Shown here: piece after piece, positions 1 through 7,722 of the stretch
How positions within the stretch are numbered: the stretch's first letter is position 1
Layout: each line of letters starts with the position of its first letter
From: Streptomyces longwoodensis
GTDB lineage: Bacteria > Actinomycetota > Actinomycetes > Streptomycetales > Streptomycetaceae
Reading direction: 5' to 3'
Length of the DNA stretch: 64,000 nt
Assembly (NCBI RefSeq): GCF_001514125.1
Contig: NZ_KQ948563.1
Span: 120,469 to 184,468 of the forward strand
Position numbers and translations under genes: made by a program
The notes under the pieces: model-generated
Database searches by the model: none
What the model was told of the DNA's origin: nothing
The model's input: the letters and a program-made list of their open reading frames with translations, nothing else

Positions 1-5
1 CCCCT

Positions 6-842
6 ATGCTCAGGGGCGTGGAAAACCACTCCCTGCCCCGCACGGCCGCCTTCTTCGATCTGGACAAGACGGTCATTGCGAAGTCGAGCACGCTCACCTT
101 CAGCAAGTCGTTCTACCAAGGCGGTCTGATCAACCGCAGGGCCGCCTTGCGTACCGCGTACGCCCAGTTCGTCTTCCTCGTGGGCGGTATGGACCACGAG
201 CAGATGGAACGCACCCGCGAGTACCTGTCCGCCATGGTGCGCGGGTGGAACGTCCAGCAGGTGAAGGAGATCGTGGCCGAGACCCTGCACCAGCTGATCG
301 ACCCGATCATCTACGACGAGGCCGCCTCCCTCATCGAGGAGCACCACCGGGCCGGCCGCGACGTCGTGATCGTCTCCACGTCCGGCGCCGAGGTCGTCGA
401 ACCGATCGGCGAACTGCTCGGCGCGGACCGGGTGGTGGCGACCCGGATGGTCGTGGGCGACGACGGCTGCTTCACCGGCGAGGTGGAGTACTACGCGTAC
501 GGCCCGACCAAGGCGGAGGCGATCCGCGGGCTGGCGCAGTCCGAGAACTACGACCTCGACCGCTGCTACGCCTACAGCGACTCGGCGACCGACCTGCCGA
601 TGCTGGAGGCGGTGGGGCACCCGCACGCGGTGAACCCGGACCGGGCATTGCGCCGCGAGGCCGTCGCGCGCGGGTGGCCGATCCTCGACTTCCACCGCCC
701 GGTGCGCCTCAAGAAGCGGATGCCCCGCTTCTCGGTACCGCCGCGCCCGGCCCTGGTCGTCGCGGCGGCCGTGGGTGCGGCGGCGGCCACCGCGGGCGTG
801 GTCTGGTACGCCAGCCGACGCCGGGCGGCCGCTCCCGCCTGA
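6..842 (+). CDS. HAD-superfamily (SerB-like, IB) hydrolase with C-terminal membrane anchor
   Basis: HAD phosphatase-like enzyme of the SerB/CicA-type IB subfamily. Motif I is FFDLDKTVI near residue 17, with the nucleophilic Asp and the Asp two positions later. The motif II Thr/Ser lies in VIVSTSG, and motif III/IV in YSDSATDLPML (the Asp pair). The last ~30 residues form an Ala/Val-rich hydrophobic segment followed by RRR, so the enzyme is probably tethered to the membrane. An in-frame GTG at 18 is an equally good start and sits closer to the usual N-terminus of the family. The natural substrate cannot be told from sequence. Confidence 0.85.
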   Translation: MLRGVENHSLPRTAAFFDLDKTVIAKSSTLTFSKSFYQGGLINRRAALRTAYAQFVFLVGGMDHEQMERTREYLSAMVRGWNVQQVKEIVAETLHQLIDPIIYDEAASLIEEHHRAGRDVVIVSTSGAEVVEPIGELLGADRVVATRMVVGDDGCFTGEVEYYAYGPTKAEAIRGLAQSENYDLDRCYAYSDSATDLPMLEAVGHPHAVNPDRALRREAVARGWPILDFHRPVRLKKRMPRFSVPPRPALVVAAAVGAAAATAGVVWYASRRRAAAPA

Positions 843-1004
843 GCAGTCCGGCCCGGCGGCCCCAGCTGTCGGGCCTACCCGCCCGCTTACGCCCTGTTTG
901 AGCGCAAAAGTAAAGAACTCGAACCAGGGCTTTCGCTCGCCGGGGGCTTGGAGTACAAAGGATTCAGCGGCCCGCGAGACCAAAAGGACATCCGCGAGGA
1001 TCCC

Positions 1005-1196
1005 CTTCTTCAACGCATTGGCCCCACGGACCGAGCATGAACACCGGGCACCCACGCGACGTCGACCCGTCGATTACGGGCCAGCCGCACCAGGTGGCGG
1101 GCAAAGTCCCCGACCTGATGGGCACATATCGAGGACGCTTGGTAACCCGGTGGACATGCCAGCGGCGGTACGAGCCCTCGTACCGCCGCATTTTTC
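1005..1196 (+). ncRNA. ssrS: Probable 6S-like RNA (scr3559-type)
   Basis: A 365-bp gap between the HAD and Fic-like genes has no credible ORF but ends in a textbook intrinsic terminator at 1162-1196. From memory, Streptomyces carries a conserved small RNA, scr3559, described as 6S-like, at exactly this place between the HAD gene and the Fic/oxidoreductase-type gene. A 6S RNA would bind RNA polymerase holoenzyme and modulate transcription. The 3' end is set by the terminator. The 5' end is a guess, because I cannot see a promoter or compute the fold. Confidence 0.6.
1162..1196 (+). terminator. Intrinsic terminator with U-tract
   Basis: A perfect 13-bp stem (1162-1174 with 1177-1189) with a 2-nt loop is followed by A and five T. 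Hairpins with a real T-tract are uncommon in Streptomyces. It ends plus-strand transcription (the putative 6S-like RNA) just before the 3' end of the convergent Fic-like gene. Confidence 0.85.
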
Positions 1197-1207
1197 CTTC
1201 CCGTCGG

Positions 1208-2032
1208 CTACGCCGCTCCGCGCTGCAGGGCCTCGCACACGGCCGTCGACTCGCGGGCGCCCAGTTCCACGGCCCGGCCGCAGTGGGCGATCCAGGCCGC
1301 CATGCCGTCGGGCGTGCCGGAGACGTAGCCGTCCAGGGCCGCGAGGTAGGCCGCACGGCCCAGTTCGGCGTGGCCCACCTCGGACGGACAGACGGCCTTG
1401 GGGTCGAGACCGCTGCCGATCAGCACGATGCGCTCGGCCGCGCGCGCGACCAGCGCGTTGTGCGAGACGAAGGGCCGCAGGGCGAGGAGCTCGCCGTGCA
1501 CGACGGCGGCCGTCACCAGGGCGGGCGCGGAGCTGCCCGCGACGATCAGCTCGGCCAGACCGTCCAGCCGCCCGGACACCTCGTCGGCGCCCGGCGCCGG
1601 CAGCTCGATCAGCGGCTCGCGCACCGCTTCACCGGCCCGCCGCGGCCGTCCCACCGCGTCGTCCGCCTCCGCGGCGGCCACCACGTGCAGCCTCGCCAGC
1701 ACCCGCAGGGGCGACTGCCGCCAGATCGACAGCAGCTGGCCTGCCTCCGCGGTCAGCCGCAGCGCGGCACCCACGGTCCGCGCCTCGTCGTCCGCGCCGA
1801 AGTCGCTGCGCCGGCGCACCTCCTCCAGGGCCCAGTCCGCGCCGGACAGCGCGGCGGAGCCGCGGGAGGCGCGCAGAGCGGCCTCGGAGGTGATCTCGGT
1901 ACTGCGGCGACGCATGATGCGGTGCCCGTAGACCCGGTCCACGGCCTTGCGGACGGACTCCACGGATGCGGGCACGCCGGGCAGCGAACCCAGGGCCGCG
2001 AGCGGATCGGCGGTGGCGCCTGTCGTACTCAT
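1208..2032 (-). CDS. Fic/DOC-fold protein with degenerate active-site motif
   Basis: 274-aa mostly helical protein resembling the Fic-like proteins long annotated as oxidoreductases in Streptomyces. The ATG at 2032 is chosen over further upstream starts because the MSTTGATADPL N-terminus is typical. Around residues 185-200 the region equivalent to the Fic core HPFxxGNGRxxR reads LRPFVSHNALVARAAER: the catalytic His is Arg and the GNGR anion-binding loop is gone, while the flanking helices look kept. AMP or other nucleotide transfer by the usual Fic chemistry is therefore unlikely, and the role is unknown. It is transcribed divergently from the CooC-like ATPase. Confidence 0.7.
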   Translation of the reverse strand: MSTTGATADPLAALGSLPGVPASVESVRKAVDRVYGHRIMRRRSTEITSEAALRASRGSAALSGADWALEEVRRRSDFGADDEARTVGAALRLTAEAGQLLSIWRQSPLRVLARLHVVAAAEADDAVGRPRRAGEAVREPLIELPAPGADEVSGRLDGLAELIVAGSSAPALVTAAVVHGELLALRPFVSHNALVARAAERIVLIGSGLDPKAVCPSEVGHAELGRAAYLAALDGYVSGTPDGMAAWIAHCGRAVELGARESTAVCEALQRGAA

Positions 2033-2133
2033 GCGTACGACCCTACGCACCCCCGGCCGTGACCCCACGATGGAGTGGTCTTCTTCACGCACCCCTGCCA
2101 CGCACAGCAATCATGCGACTACTCTTGGTGAAC

Positions 2134-3114
2134 ATGAAAATTGCTTTCGTCGGGAAGGGCGGCAGCGGCAAGACCACCCTCTCCTCCCTGTTCGTCCGTC
2201 ACCTCGCGGCGAGCGGCGCACCAGTGATCGCCGTCGACGCCGACATCAACCAGCACCTGGGGGCCGCCCTCGGCCTGGAGGAGGCGGACGCCGCCGCACT
2301 CCCCGCGCTGGGCGAGCACCTGCCCCTGATCAAGGACTACCTGCGCGGTTCCAACCCCCGCATCGCCTCCGCCGGGACGATGATCAAGACGACCCCGCCC
2401 GGCGAGGGCTCCCGGCTGCTGCGGGTACAAGAGGACAACCCGGTCTACGACGCCTGCGCCCGACCGGTGGAACTCGACGGCGGTGCCGTCCGTTTGATGG
2501 TCACGGGACCCTTCACGGACGCCGACCTGGGGGTCGCCTGCTACCACTCCAAGACCGGAGCGGTGGAGCTGTGTCTGAACCACTTGGTGGACGGCCCCGA
2601 CGAGTACGTCGTGGTCGACATGACGGCGGGCTCGGACTCCTTCGCCTCGGGCATGTTCACCCGCTTCGACATGACGTTCCTCGTCGCCGAGCCGACCCGG
2701 AAGGGGGTCTCCGTCCATCGCCAGTACAAGGAGTACGCCCGCGACTACGGCGTCGAGCTGAAGGTCGTCGGCAACAAGGTGCAGGGTCAGGACGACATCG
2801 ACTTCCTCCGCGCGGAGGTCGGTGACGACCTGCTCGTGACGGTCGGGCACTCGGACTGGGTGCGCGCCATGGAGAAGGGCCGCCCGCCCCGGTTCGACCT
2901 CCTGGAGCAGCCCCAGCACGAGGCCCTGCGCCGGCTGCGGTCGGCCGCGGACGCGACGTACGCACGGCGCGACTGGGAGCGCTACACCCGCCAGATGGTC
3001 CACTTCCACCTCAAGAACGCCCAGTCGTGGGGGAACGAGCGCACCGGGGCCGACCTGGCCGCGCAGGTCGACCCCGGGTTCGTGCTCCACGAGGGCGTCA
3101 CGGCCCCCGCGTAG
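2134..3114 (+). CDS. CooC/MinD-like P-loop ATPase
   Basis: 326-aa SIMIBI-class NTPase. A deviant Walker A GKGGSGKTT starts at residue 7 (MKIAFVGKGGSGKTT), followed by the switch region VIAVDADINQHLG. Further on come VVVDMTAGSDSF (Walker B-like) and NKVQGQDD (base-recognition NK). The CYHSKTGAVE segment offers a Cys and a His that might bind metal. CooC inserts nickel into CO dehydrogenase, but no such enzyme lies nearby, so the client is unknown. ATG 2134 is preferred because the P-loop then sits at the normal distance. GTG 2128 and ATG 2113 are in frame. Confidence 0.8.
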   Translation: MKIAFVGKGGSGKTTLSSLFVRHLAASGAPVIAVDADINQHLGAALGLEEADAAALPALGEHLPLIKDYLRGSNPRIASAGTMIKTTPPGEGSRLLRVQEDNPVYDACARPVELDGGAVRLMVTGPFTDADLGVACYHSKTGAVELCLNHLVDGPDEYVVVDMTAGSDSFASGMFTRFDMTFLVAEPTRKGVSVHRQYKEYARDYGVELKVVGNKVQGQDDIDFLRAEVGDDLLVTVGHSDWVRAMEKGRPPRFDLLEQPQHEALRRLRSAADATYARRDWERYTRQMVHFHLKNAQSWGNERTGADLAAQVDPGFVLHEGVTAPA

Positions 3115-4395
3115 CTACGGCTTGGCCGCCGGTGCTCCCGGGACCCCCTTGGGGGCCGGGGCGGGCCGGTCCGACAGGAACTGCTCCCAGCCCTCGCGCG
3201 GCGCCTCACCCACCTCGAGGGTGCGCAGCTTGGCCAGGACCTCCGGATCCTGGGCGTCCAGCCAGTCGGCCAGCTGGTGGAAGGAGACGCAGCGCACGTC
3301 GGGCTTGTTGCAGACCGCCTCGACGACGTCCTGGACGGCGCGCATGTACACGCCGCCGTTCCAGGACTCGAAGTGGTTGCCGATGACCAGGGGCGCGCGG
3401 TTGCCGTCGTACGCCCGCTGGAAGCCGGCGAGCAGGCTGTCGCGCATCTGGTGCCCCCAGAACGCACGCTTGGCCGGGTCGCCCTGGGTGGCGGTCCCGG
3501 ACTGGTTGACCATGAAGTTGTAGTCCATGGTCAGCTGCTCGTAGGAGTGGCCGTGGAAGGGCACGAGCTGCATCGACAGGTCCCACAGCCCTTCCTTCTT
3601 GCCGGGCCAGACCTGGTTGTTGACGCCGCTGGTGTCGTAGCGGAAGCCCATGTCCCGGGCGGCCTTCATGAAGTTCTTCTGGCCCTCGAGACACGGGGTG
3701 CGGGCGCCGATCAGCTCCTTGTCGTAGTCGAAGGGCAGCGGGGCGGCCTTGGTCATGCCGGTGTTGGTCTTCCAGGTCTTCACGAACTGCTTGGCCTGGG
3801 TGATCTCGTCCTTCCAGTCCTCCACCGACCACTGGCCGACGCCGCCGTCCTTGCCGCAGAAGTGGCCGTTGAAGTGGGTGCCGATCTCGTTGCCCTCCTG
3901 CCACGCGAGGCGCAGCTGCCGGGCGGTGTCGGCGATGCCCTGCTCGTCGTTGAAGCCGATGTCGGAGCGGCCGGGCGAGTGCTGCGGCGGCCTGTACAGG
4001 TCGCGCTTCTCCTCGGGCAGCATGTAGACGCCGCTGAGGAAGAACGTCATCGTCGCGTTGTTGGCCCTGGCGACCTCGCGGAAGTGCGAGAACAGCCTCT
4101 GGCTGTCCTCGCCGGCGCCGTCCCAGGAGAACACGACGAACTGCGGCGGCTTCTGCCCCGGCTTCAGGCGCTCGGGCCGGGGCAGGTGCGGCTGGGCCCC
4201 CGTGTACGCGGTCGAGCCGTCGCCGATCAGGCGGACCATGCTCTTGGGCGCGGGAGCCGCCTGCTGCCTCCCGGGCCCGGACGCGGCCGCGCCCGCTGCG
4301 TGAGAACCGGTGGTCCCCGTCGAGCAACCGGCCAGTGACGCGGCGACGGCCGCGGCGACCACGGTCCCCGTGGCGATCCTCTGGGTGGCGGTCAT
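3115..4395 (-). CDS. Secreted lipoprotein with polysaccharide-deacetylase (NodB) fold
   Basis: 426 aa. The N-terminal signal has a lipobox (SLAGC, Cys24), so it is probably an outer-leaflet lipoprotein, followed by a low-complexity Ala/Gly/Pro linker. The catalytic region carries FVVFSWDGAG (position of the NodB motif 1 Asp) and EIGTHFNGHF (an H-x4-H zinc site resembling motif 2). This points to a metal-dependent carbohydrate esterase, perhaps acting on peptidoglycan or exopolysaccharide. The motifs deviate from canonical TFDD/HSxxHP, so activity needs proof. Its stop codon abuts the stop of the convergent CooC-like gene (3114/3115). Confidence 0.75.
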   Translation of the reverse strand: MTATQRIATGTVVAAAVAASLAGCSTGTTGSHAAGAAASGPGRQQAAPAPKSMVRLIGDGSTAYTGAQPHLPRPERLKPGQKPPQFVVFSWDGAGEDSQRLFSHFREVARANNATMTFFLSGVYMLPEEKRDLYRPPQHSPGRSDIGFNDEQGIADTARQLRLAWQEGNEIGTHFNGHFCGKDGGVGQWSVEDWKDEITQAKQFVKTWKTNTGMTKAAPLPFDYDKELIGARTPCLEGQKNFMKAARDMGFRYDTSGVNNQVWPGKKEGLWDLSMQLVPFHGHSYEQLTMDYNFMVNQSGTATQGDPAKRAFWGHQMRDSLLAGFQRAYDGNRAPLVIGNHFESWNGGVYMRAVQDVVEAVCNKPDVRCVSFHQLADWLDAQDPEVLAKLRTLEVGEAPREGWEQFLSDRPAPAPKGVPGAPAAKP

Positions 4396-4728
4396 GTTCC
4401 GCCCACCTTCTTCCTTCTCTCAGGCCAACGCCGACCACGGCGTTCTGGTGCGCCGCCGACCAGCCGACGGCGCCGTCAACGTCGCACGGAGGCCGAGAAG
4501 GAATTAATACGACAAGCCGATAAAAAGCTCACTTCACTCTTTGGGAGGGTTACGTGGGCCATTTGCCATGAATATCCATGCTCGTCCTTTACTCTGCATT
4601 ACGATCCATTTACCAAGCGTTGATCCATCCCGCCGCTTGTACGCCGTGACCCACGGCCGCGACCACCCCCGCCACCGCCGGGGGAAGACCGAGTTCCGCG
4701 ACCGCGCTGCCCCGGAGGAGACGGGAAC
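4396..4728. other. Intergenic region between divergent genes
   Basis: 333 bp of relatively AT-rich DNA (the stretch 4500-4620 is well below the local GC level) between the divergent lipoprotein and SulP-carbonic anhydrase genes. It must hold both promoters. I see no ORF, clear operator or riboswitch. Confidence 0.5.
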
Positions 4729-7425
4729 ATGTCAGCCTGCGTCCCCACACGCGCCACCCAACCGACCGACTCGGCCACGCCCGAGCGCCTGCACCAGCCC
4801 CACAGCCCGCCACCGGCCCCGCGCCGCCGCTTCCACCTCGCGGGCGCCGACGTGTCCGCGTCCATCGCGGTCTTCCTGATCGCCCTGCCCCTGTCCCTCG
4901 GCATCGCCCTGGCCACCGGCGCGCCACTCCAGGCCGGCCTCGTGGCCGCGGCCGTCGGAGGCCTGGTCGCCGGCCGGTTCGGGGGCTCCGCGCTGCAGGT
5001 CAGCGGACCCGCCGCAGGGCTCACCGTGGTCACCGCCGACCTCATCCACCGCTACGGCTGGCGCACGACGTGCGCGATCACCGTCCTCGCCGGCCTCGCC
5101 CAACTCGGCCTCGGCTGCCTGCGCGTGGCCCGCACCGCGCTCGCGGTGAGCCCCGCCATCGTGCACGGCATGCTCGCCGGCATCGGCGTGACCATCGCCG
5201 TGGCCCAGCTGCACATCGTTCTGGGCGGCACGCCGCAGAGCTCCGTCCTGGCCAACCTGCTGGCCCTTCCCGCGCAGGTGGCCGCGGGGCGCCCGGCCGC
5301 CCTCGTGGTGAGCGCCCTGACCCTCACCCTGCTGCTCCTCTGGCCACGGCTGCCCGGCCGCGCGGGCCGTCTGCTCCGCAAGGTGCCCGCCGCGCTCGTC
5401 GCCGTCTCCGGCGCGACCGCGGTCGCCTCCCTCACCGGACTCACCCTGCCCCGCGTCGAGTTGCCGTCCTGGAGCAGCCACGCCCTGGCCGGACTGCCCG
5501 AGGGCCCGGCCCTGGGCCTGGTCGCCGCCGTCCTCACCATCACCCTGGTGTGCAGCGTGCAGTCGCTGCTCGGCGCGGTCGCCGTGGACAAGCTGGTGGC
5601 CGCCCGGGCCGCGTCCCCCGACGGAGCGGAACCGACTGACGGCACGGGCTCGGCCGCCATCGGCTCGGCCTCCCCCACCGGCTCGACCACCGCCACCGCC
5701 TCCCAGGCGACCGTCCCCTCGGCGCCCCGCGTCGCCCGCTCCGACCTCGACCGTGAGCTGCTCGGTCAGGGCGCCGCCAACATCGTCTCCGGAGCGCTCG
5801 GGGGGCTGCCCATCGCCGGCGTCGCGGTGCGGAGTTCGGCGAACGTGCGAGCCGGGGCGGTGAGCCGGAACTCCACGATGCTCCACGGCGTTCTGGTAGT
5901 AGTCGCCGCGCTGCTGATGGTTCCGATCCTGGAGCTCATCCCGCTCGCCTCCCTCGCCGCCCTGGTGATGGCCGTCGGCATCCAGATGGTGTCCCTGCAC
6001 CACATCCGCACGGTGACCCGCCACCGCGAGGTGCTGGTGTACGCCGTCACCACCCTCGGCGTGGTCTTCCTCGGCGTCCTCCAGGGCGTGGCACTCGGCA
6101 TCGCCGTCGCCGTGGCCACCGCCCTGCACCGCCTCGCCCACACCCGCATCACCCATGACGAGAAGGAAGGAGTCCACCACGTACGCGTCCGGGGTCAGTT
6201 GACCTTCCTAGCGGTCCCTCGCCTCAGCCGGGCCCTGCACCTCGTGCCCCACGGCGCCCCCGCCGTCGTGGAGTTGGACGGTTCGTTCATGGACCACGCG
6301 GCGTACGAGACCCTCCAGGACTGGCAGAAGACGCACACCGCGCACGGAGGCACGGTCGAGTTCGGTGGCCGGCGCCCGGGTCTGCGGATCGCCGAGCCGG
6401 TGATCCCGCACGCCGACGAGGACGCCGACTGCCGCTGCGGACCCTGGACACCGTGGCGCAACCACCAGTGCGACCTGACGAGCCTCGCGCGGGCGACCAC
6501 GGGCGACGCGGACAGCCGCCGCACGGACACCGTCATCGCCACCAGCACCAGCACCGAGACCGCCACCGGCACCGGCACCGGCACCGGCACCGGCACCGGC
6601 ACCGGCACCGGCAACCATGCCCCCACCCCCACCCGTACCGGCACTACGGCCGCCCAGAGCGCGACCCCCGAAAGCGCGGGCGCCGAGAGCGCGGACCTCC
6701 CGCCCGACGACACGGACGAAGGCAGCAACAGGGACACCGACCGGAAGGAGACCGACCCCCCACCCACCGCCCACCAGCTCGTCCGAGGCATCAGCGCCTT
6801 CCAGCGCAACACCGCCCCCCTGGTGCGGGACGAGCTGGAGCGGCTGGCGCGGGAGGGGCAGCGGCCCTCGCAGCTGTTCCTCACCTGCGCGGACTCGCGG
6901 CTGGTCACCTCGATGATCACGTCCAGCGGTCCGGGCGACCTGTTCGTGGTGCGCAACGTGGGCAACCTCGTGCCCCTGCCCGGCGAGGACAGCGGGGACG
7001 ACTCGGTGGCCGCCGCGATCGAGTACGCGGTGGACGTACTGGAGGTGCGGTCCATCACGGTGTGCGGGCACTCCGGGTGCGGGGCCATGCAAGCTCTGCT
7101 GAGTGCCGAGCCCGGTGAGGCGCACACCCCGCTGAAGCGGTGGCTGCGGCACGGGCTGCCCAGCCTGGAGCGGATGGCCGACGACGGCCGGCCGTGGGCC
7201 CGGCTCGCCGGGCGCGCCGCCGCGGACGCGGTGGAGCAGCTGTGCCTGACCAACGTGGTCCAGCAGCTGGATCACCTGCGGGCCCACGCGTCCGTGGACC
7301 GGGCGCTGCGGGCCGGTGCGTTGGAGCTGCACGGGATGTACTTCCACGTGGGTGAGGCGCAGGCGTACCTGCTCACTGAGGGCAAGGTCTTCGACCACGT
7401 ACGACCGGTCGACGTCCCGGCCTGA
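4729..7425 (+). CDS. SulP-family anion transporter fused to beta-carbonic anhydrase
   Basis: 898-aa fusion. Residues ~40-480 form a SulP/SLC26 permease with about 10-12 hydrophobic segments, followed by a STAS-like stretch (HVRVRGQLTFLAV onward, ~485-560). Next is a Cys-rich patch (CRCGPWTPWRNHQCD), then a low-complexity linker containing eight Thr-Gly pairs. The C-terminal ~200 residues are a beta-carbonic anhydrase with CADSR (~719) and CGHSGCG (~777), giving the Cys-Asp / His-Cys zinc site. It probably moves bicarbonate and interconverts it with CO2 at the membrane. The strong GGAGGAG ribosome site near 4712 supports this start. A hairpin terminator follows. Confidence 0.92.
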   Translation: MSACVPTRATQPTDSATPERLHQPHSPPPAPRRRFHLAGADVSASIAVFLIALPLSLGIALATGAPLQAGLVAAAVGGLVAGRFGGSALQVSGPAAGLTVVTADLIHRYGWRTTCAITVLAGLAQLGLGCLRVARTALAVSPAIVHGMLAGIGVTIAVAQLHIVLGGTPQSSVLANLLALPAQVAAGRPAALVVSALTLTLLLLWPRLPGRAGRLLRKVPAALVAVSGATAVASLTGLTLPRVELPSWSSHALAGLPEGPALGLVAAVLTITLVCSVQSLLGAVAVDKLVAARAASPDGAEPTDGTGSAAIGSASPTGSTTATASQATVPSAPRVARSDLDRELLGQGAANIVSGALGGLPIAGVAVRSSANVRAGAVSRNSTMLHGVLVVVAALLMVPILELIPLASLAALVMAVGIQMVSLHHIRTVTRHREVLVYAVTTLGVVFLGVLQGVALGIAVAVATALHRLAHTRITHDEKEGVHHVRVRGQLTFLAVPRLSRALHLVPHGAPAVVELDGSFMDHAAYETLQDWQKTHTAHGGTVEFGGRRPGLRIAEPVIPHADEDADCRCGPWTPWRNHQCDLTSLARATTGDADSRRTDTVIATSTSTETATGTGTGTGTGTGTGTGNHAPTPTRTGTTAAQSATPESAGAESADLPPDDTDEGSNRDTDRKETDPPPTAHQLVRGISAFQRNTAPLVRDELERLAREGQRPSQLFLTCADSRLVTSMITSSGPGDLFVVRNVGNLVPLPGEDSGDDSVAAAIEYAVDVLEVRSITVCGHSGCGAMQALLSAEPGEAHTPLKRWLRHGLPSLERMADDGRPWARLAGRAAADAVEQLCLTNVVQQLDHLRAHASVDRALRAGALELHGMYFHVGEAQAYLLTEGKVFDHVRPVDVPA
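6565..6612 (+). repeat. Hexanucleotide microsatellite inside the SulP-CA linker
   Basis: Eight perfect tandem copies of ACCGGC encode (Thr-Gly)x8 between the transporter and carbonic anhydrase domains. Because the unit is 6 bp, slippage would change linker length without shifting the frame. Confidence 0.95.
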
Positions 7426-7431
7426 CGACCC

Positions 7432-7461
7432 GCGCGGCCGCCCCCACCCGGGCGGCCGCGC
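7432..7461 (+). terminator. Hairpin terminator after SulP-carbonic anhydrase gene
   Basis: A perfect 12-bp GC stem (7432-7443 with 7450-7461) and 6-nt loop begin seven bases after the stop codon. There is no T-tract, as is common in Streptomyces. Confidence 0.7.
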
Positions 7462-7722
7462 CGCACCGCCCCGCACCCGGCGGCCGCGCGGGAGGAGCCG
7501 GGCGACTGTGAAAGGGGTTACACCCGCTGAACTGCTGAACTCTCCCCCACCGGGGTCCGTGCCTACCGACGACAGCCCGGCCGTGCCCACCCCGCAGCAC
7601 ACCTCACCCCACACCCCACAGCACAGGTCTAAACCAATTCCCGGGCTGCCCTTGTCACCGGCTCCCGGGTCTGATGAGCTGTGGCCCGGGACACAACGGA
7701 CACCCTGGGAAAGGGAGATGTC

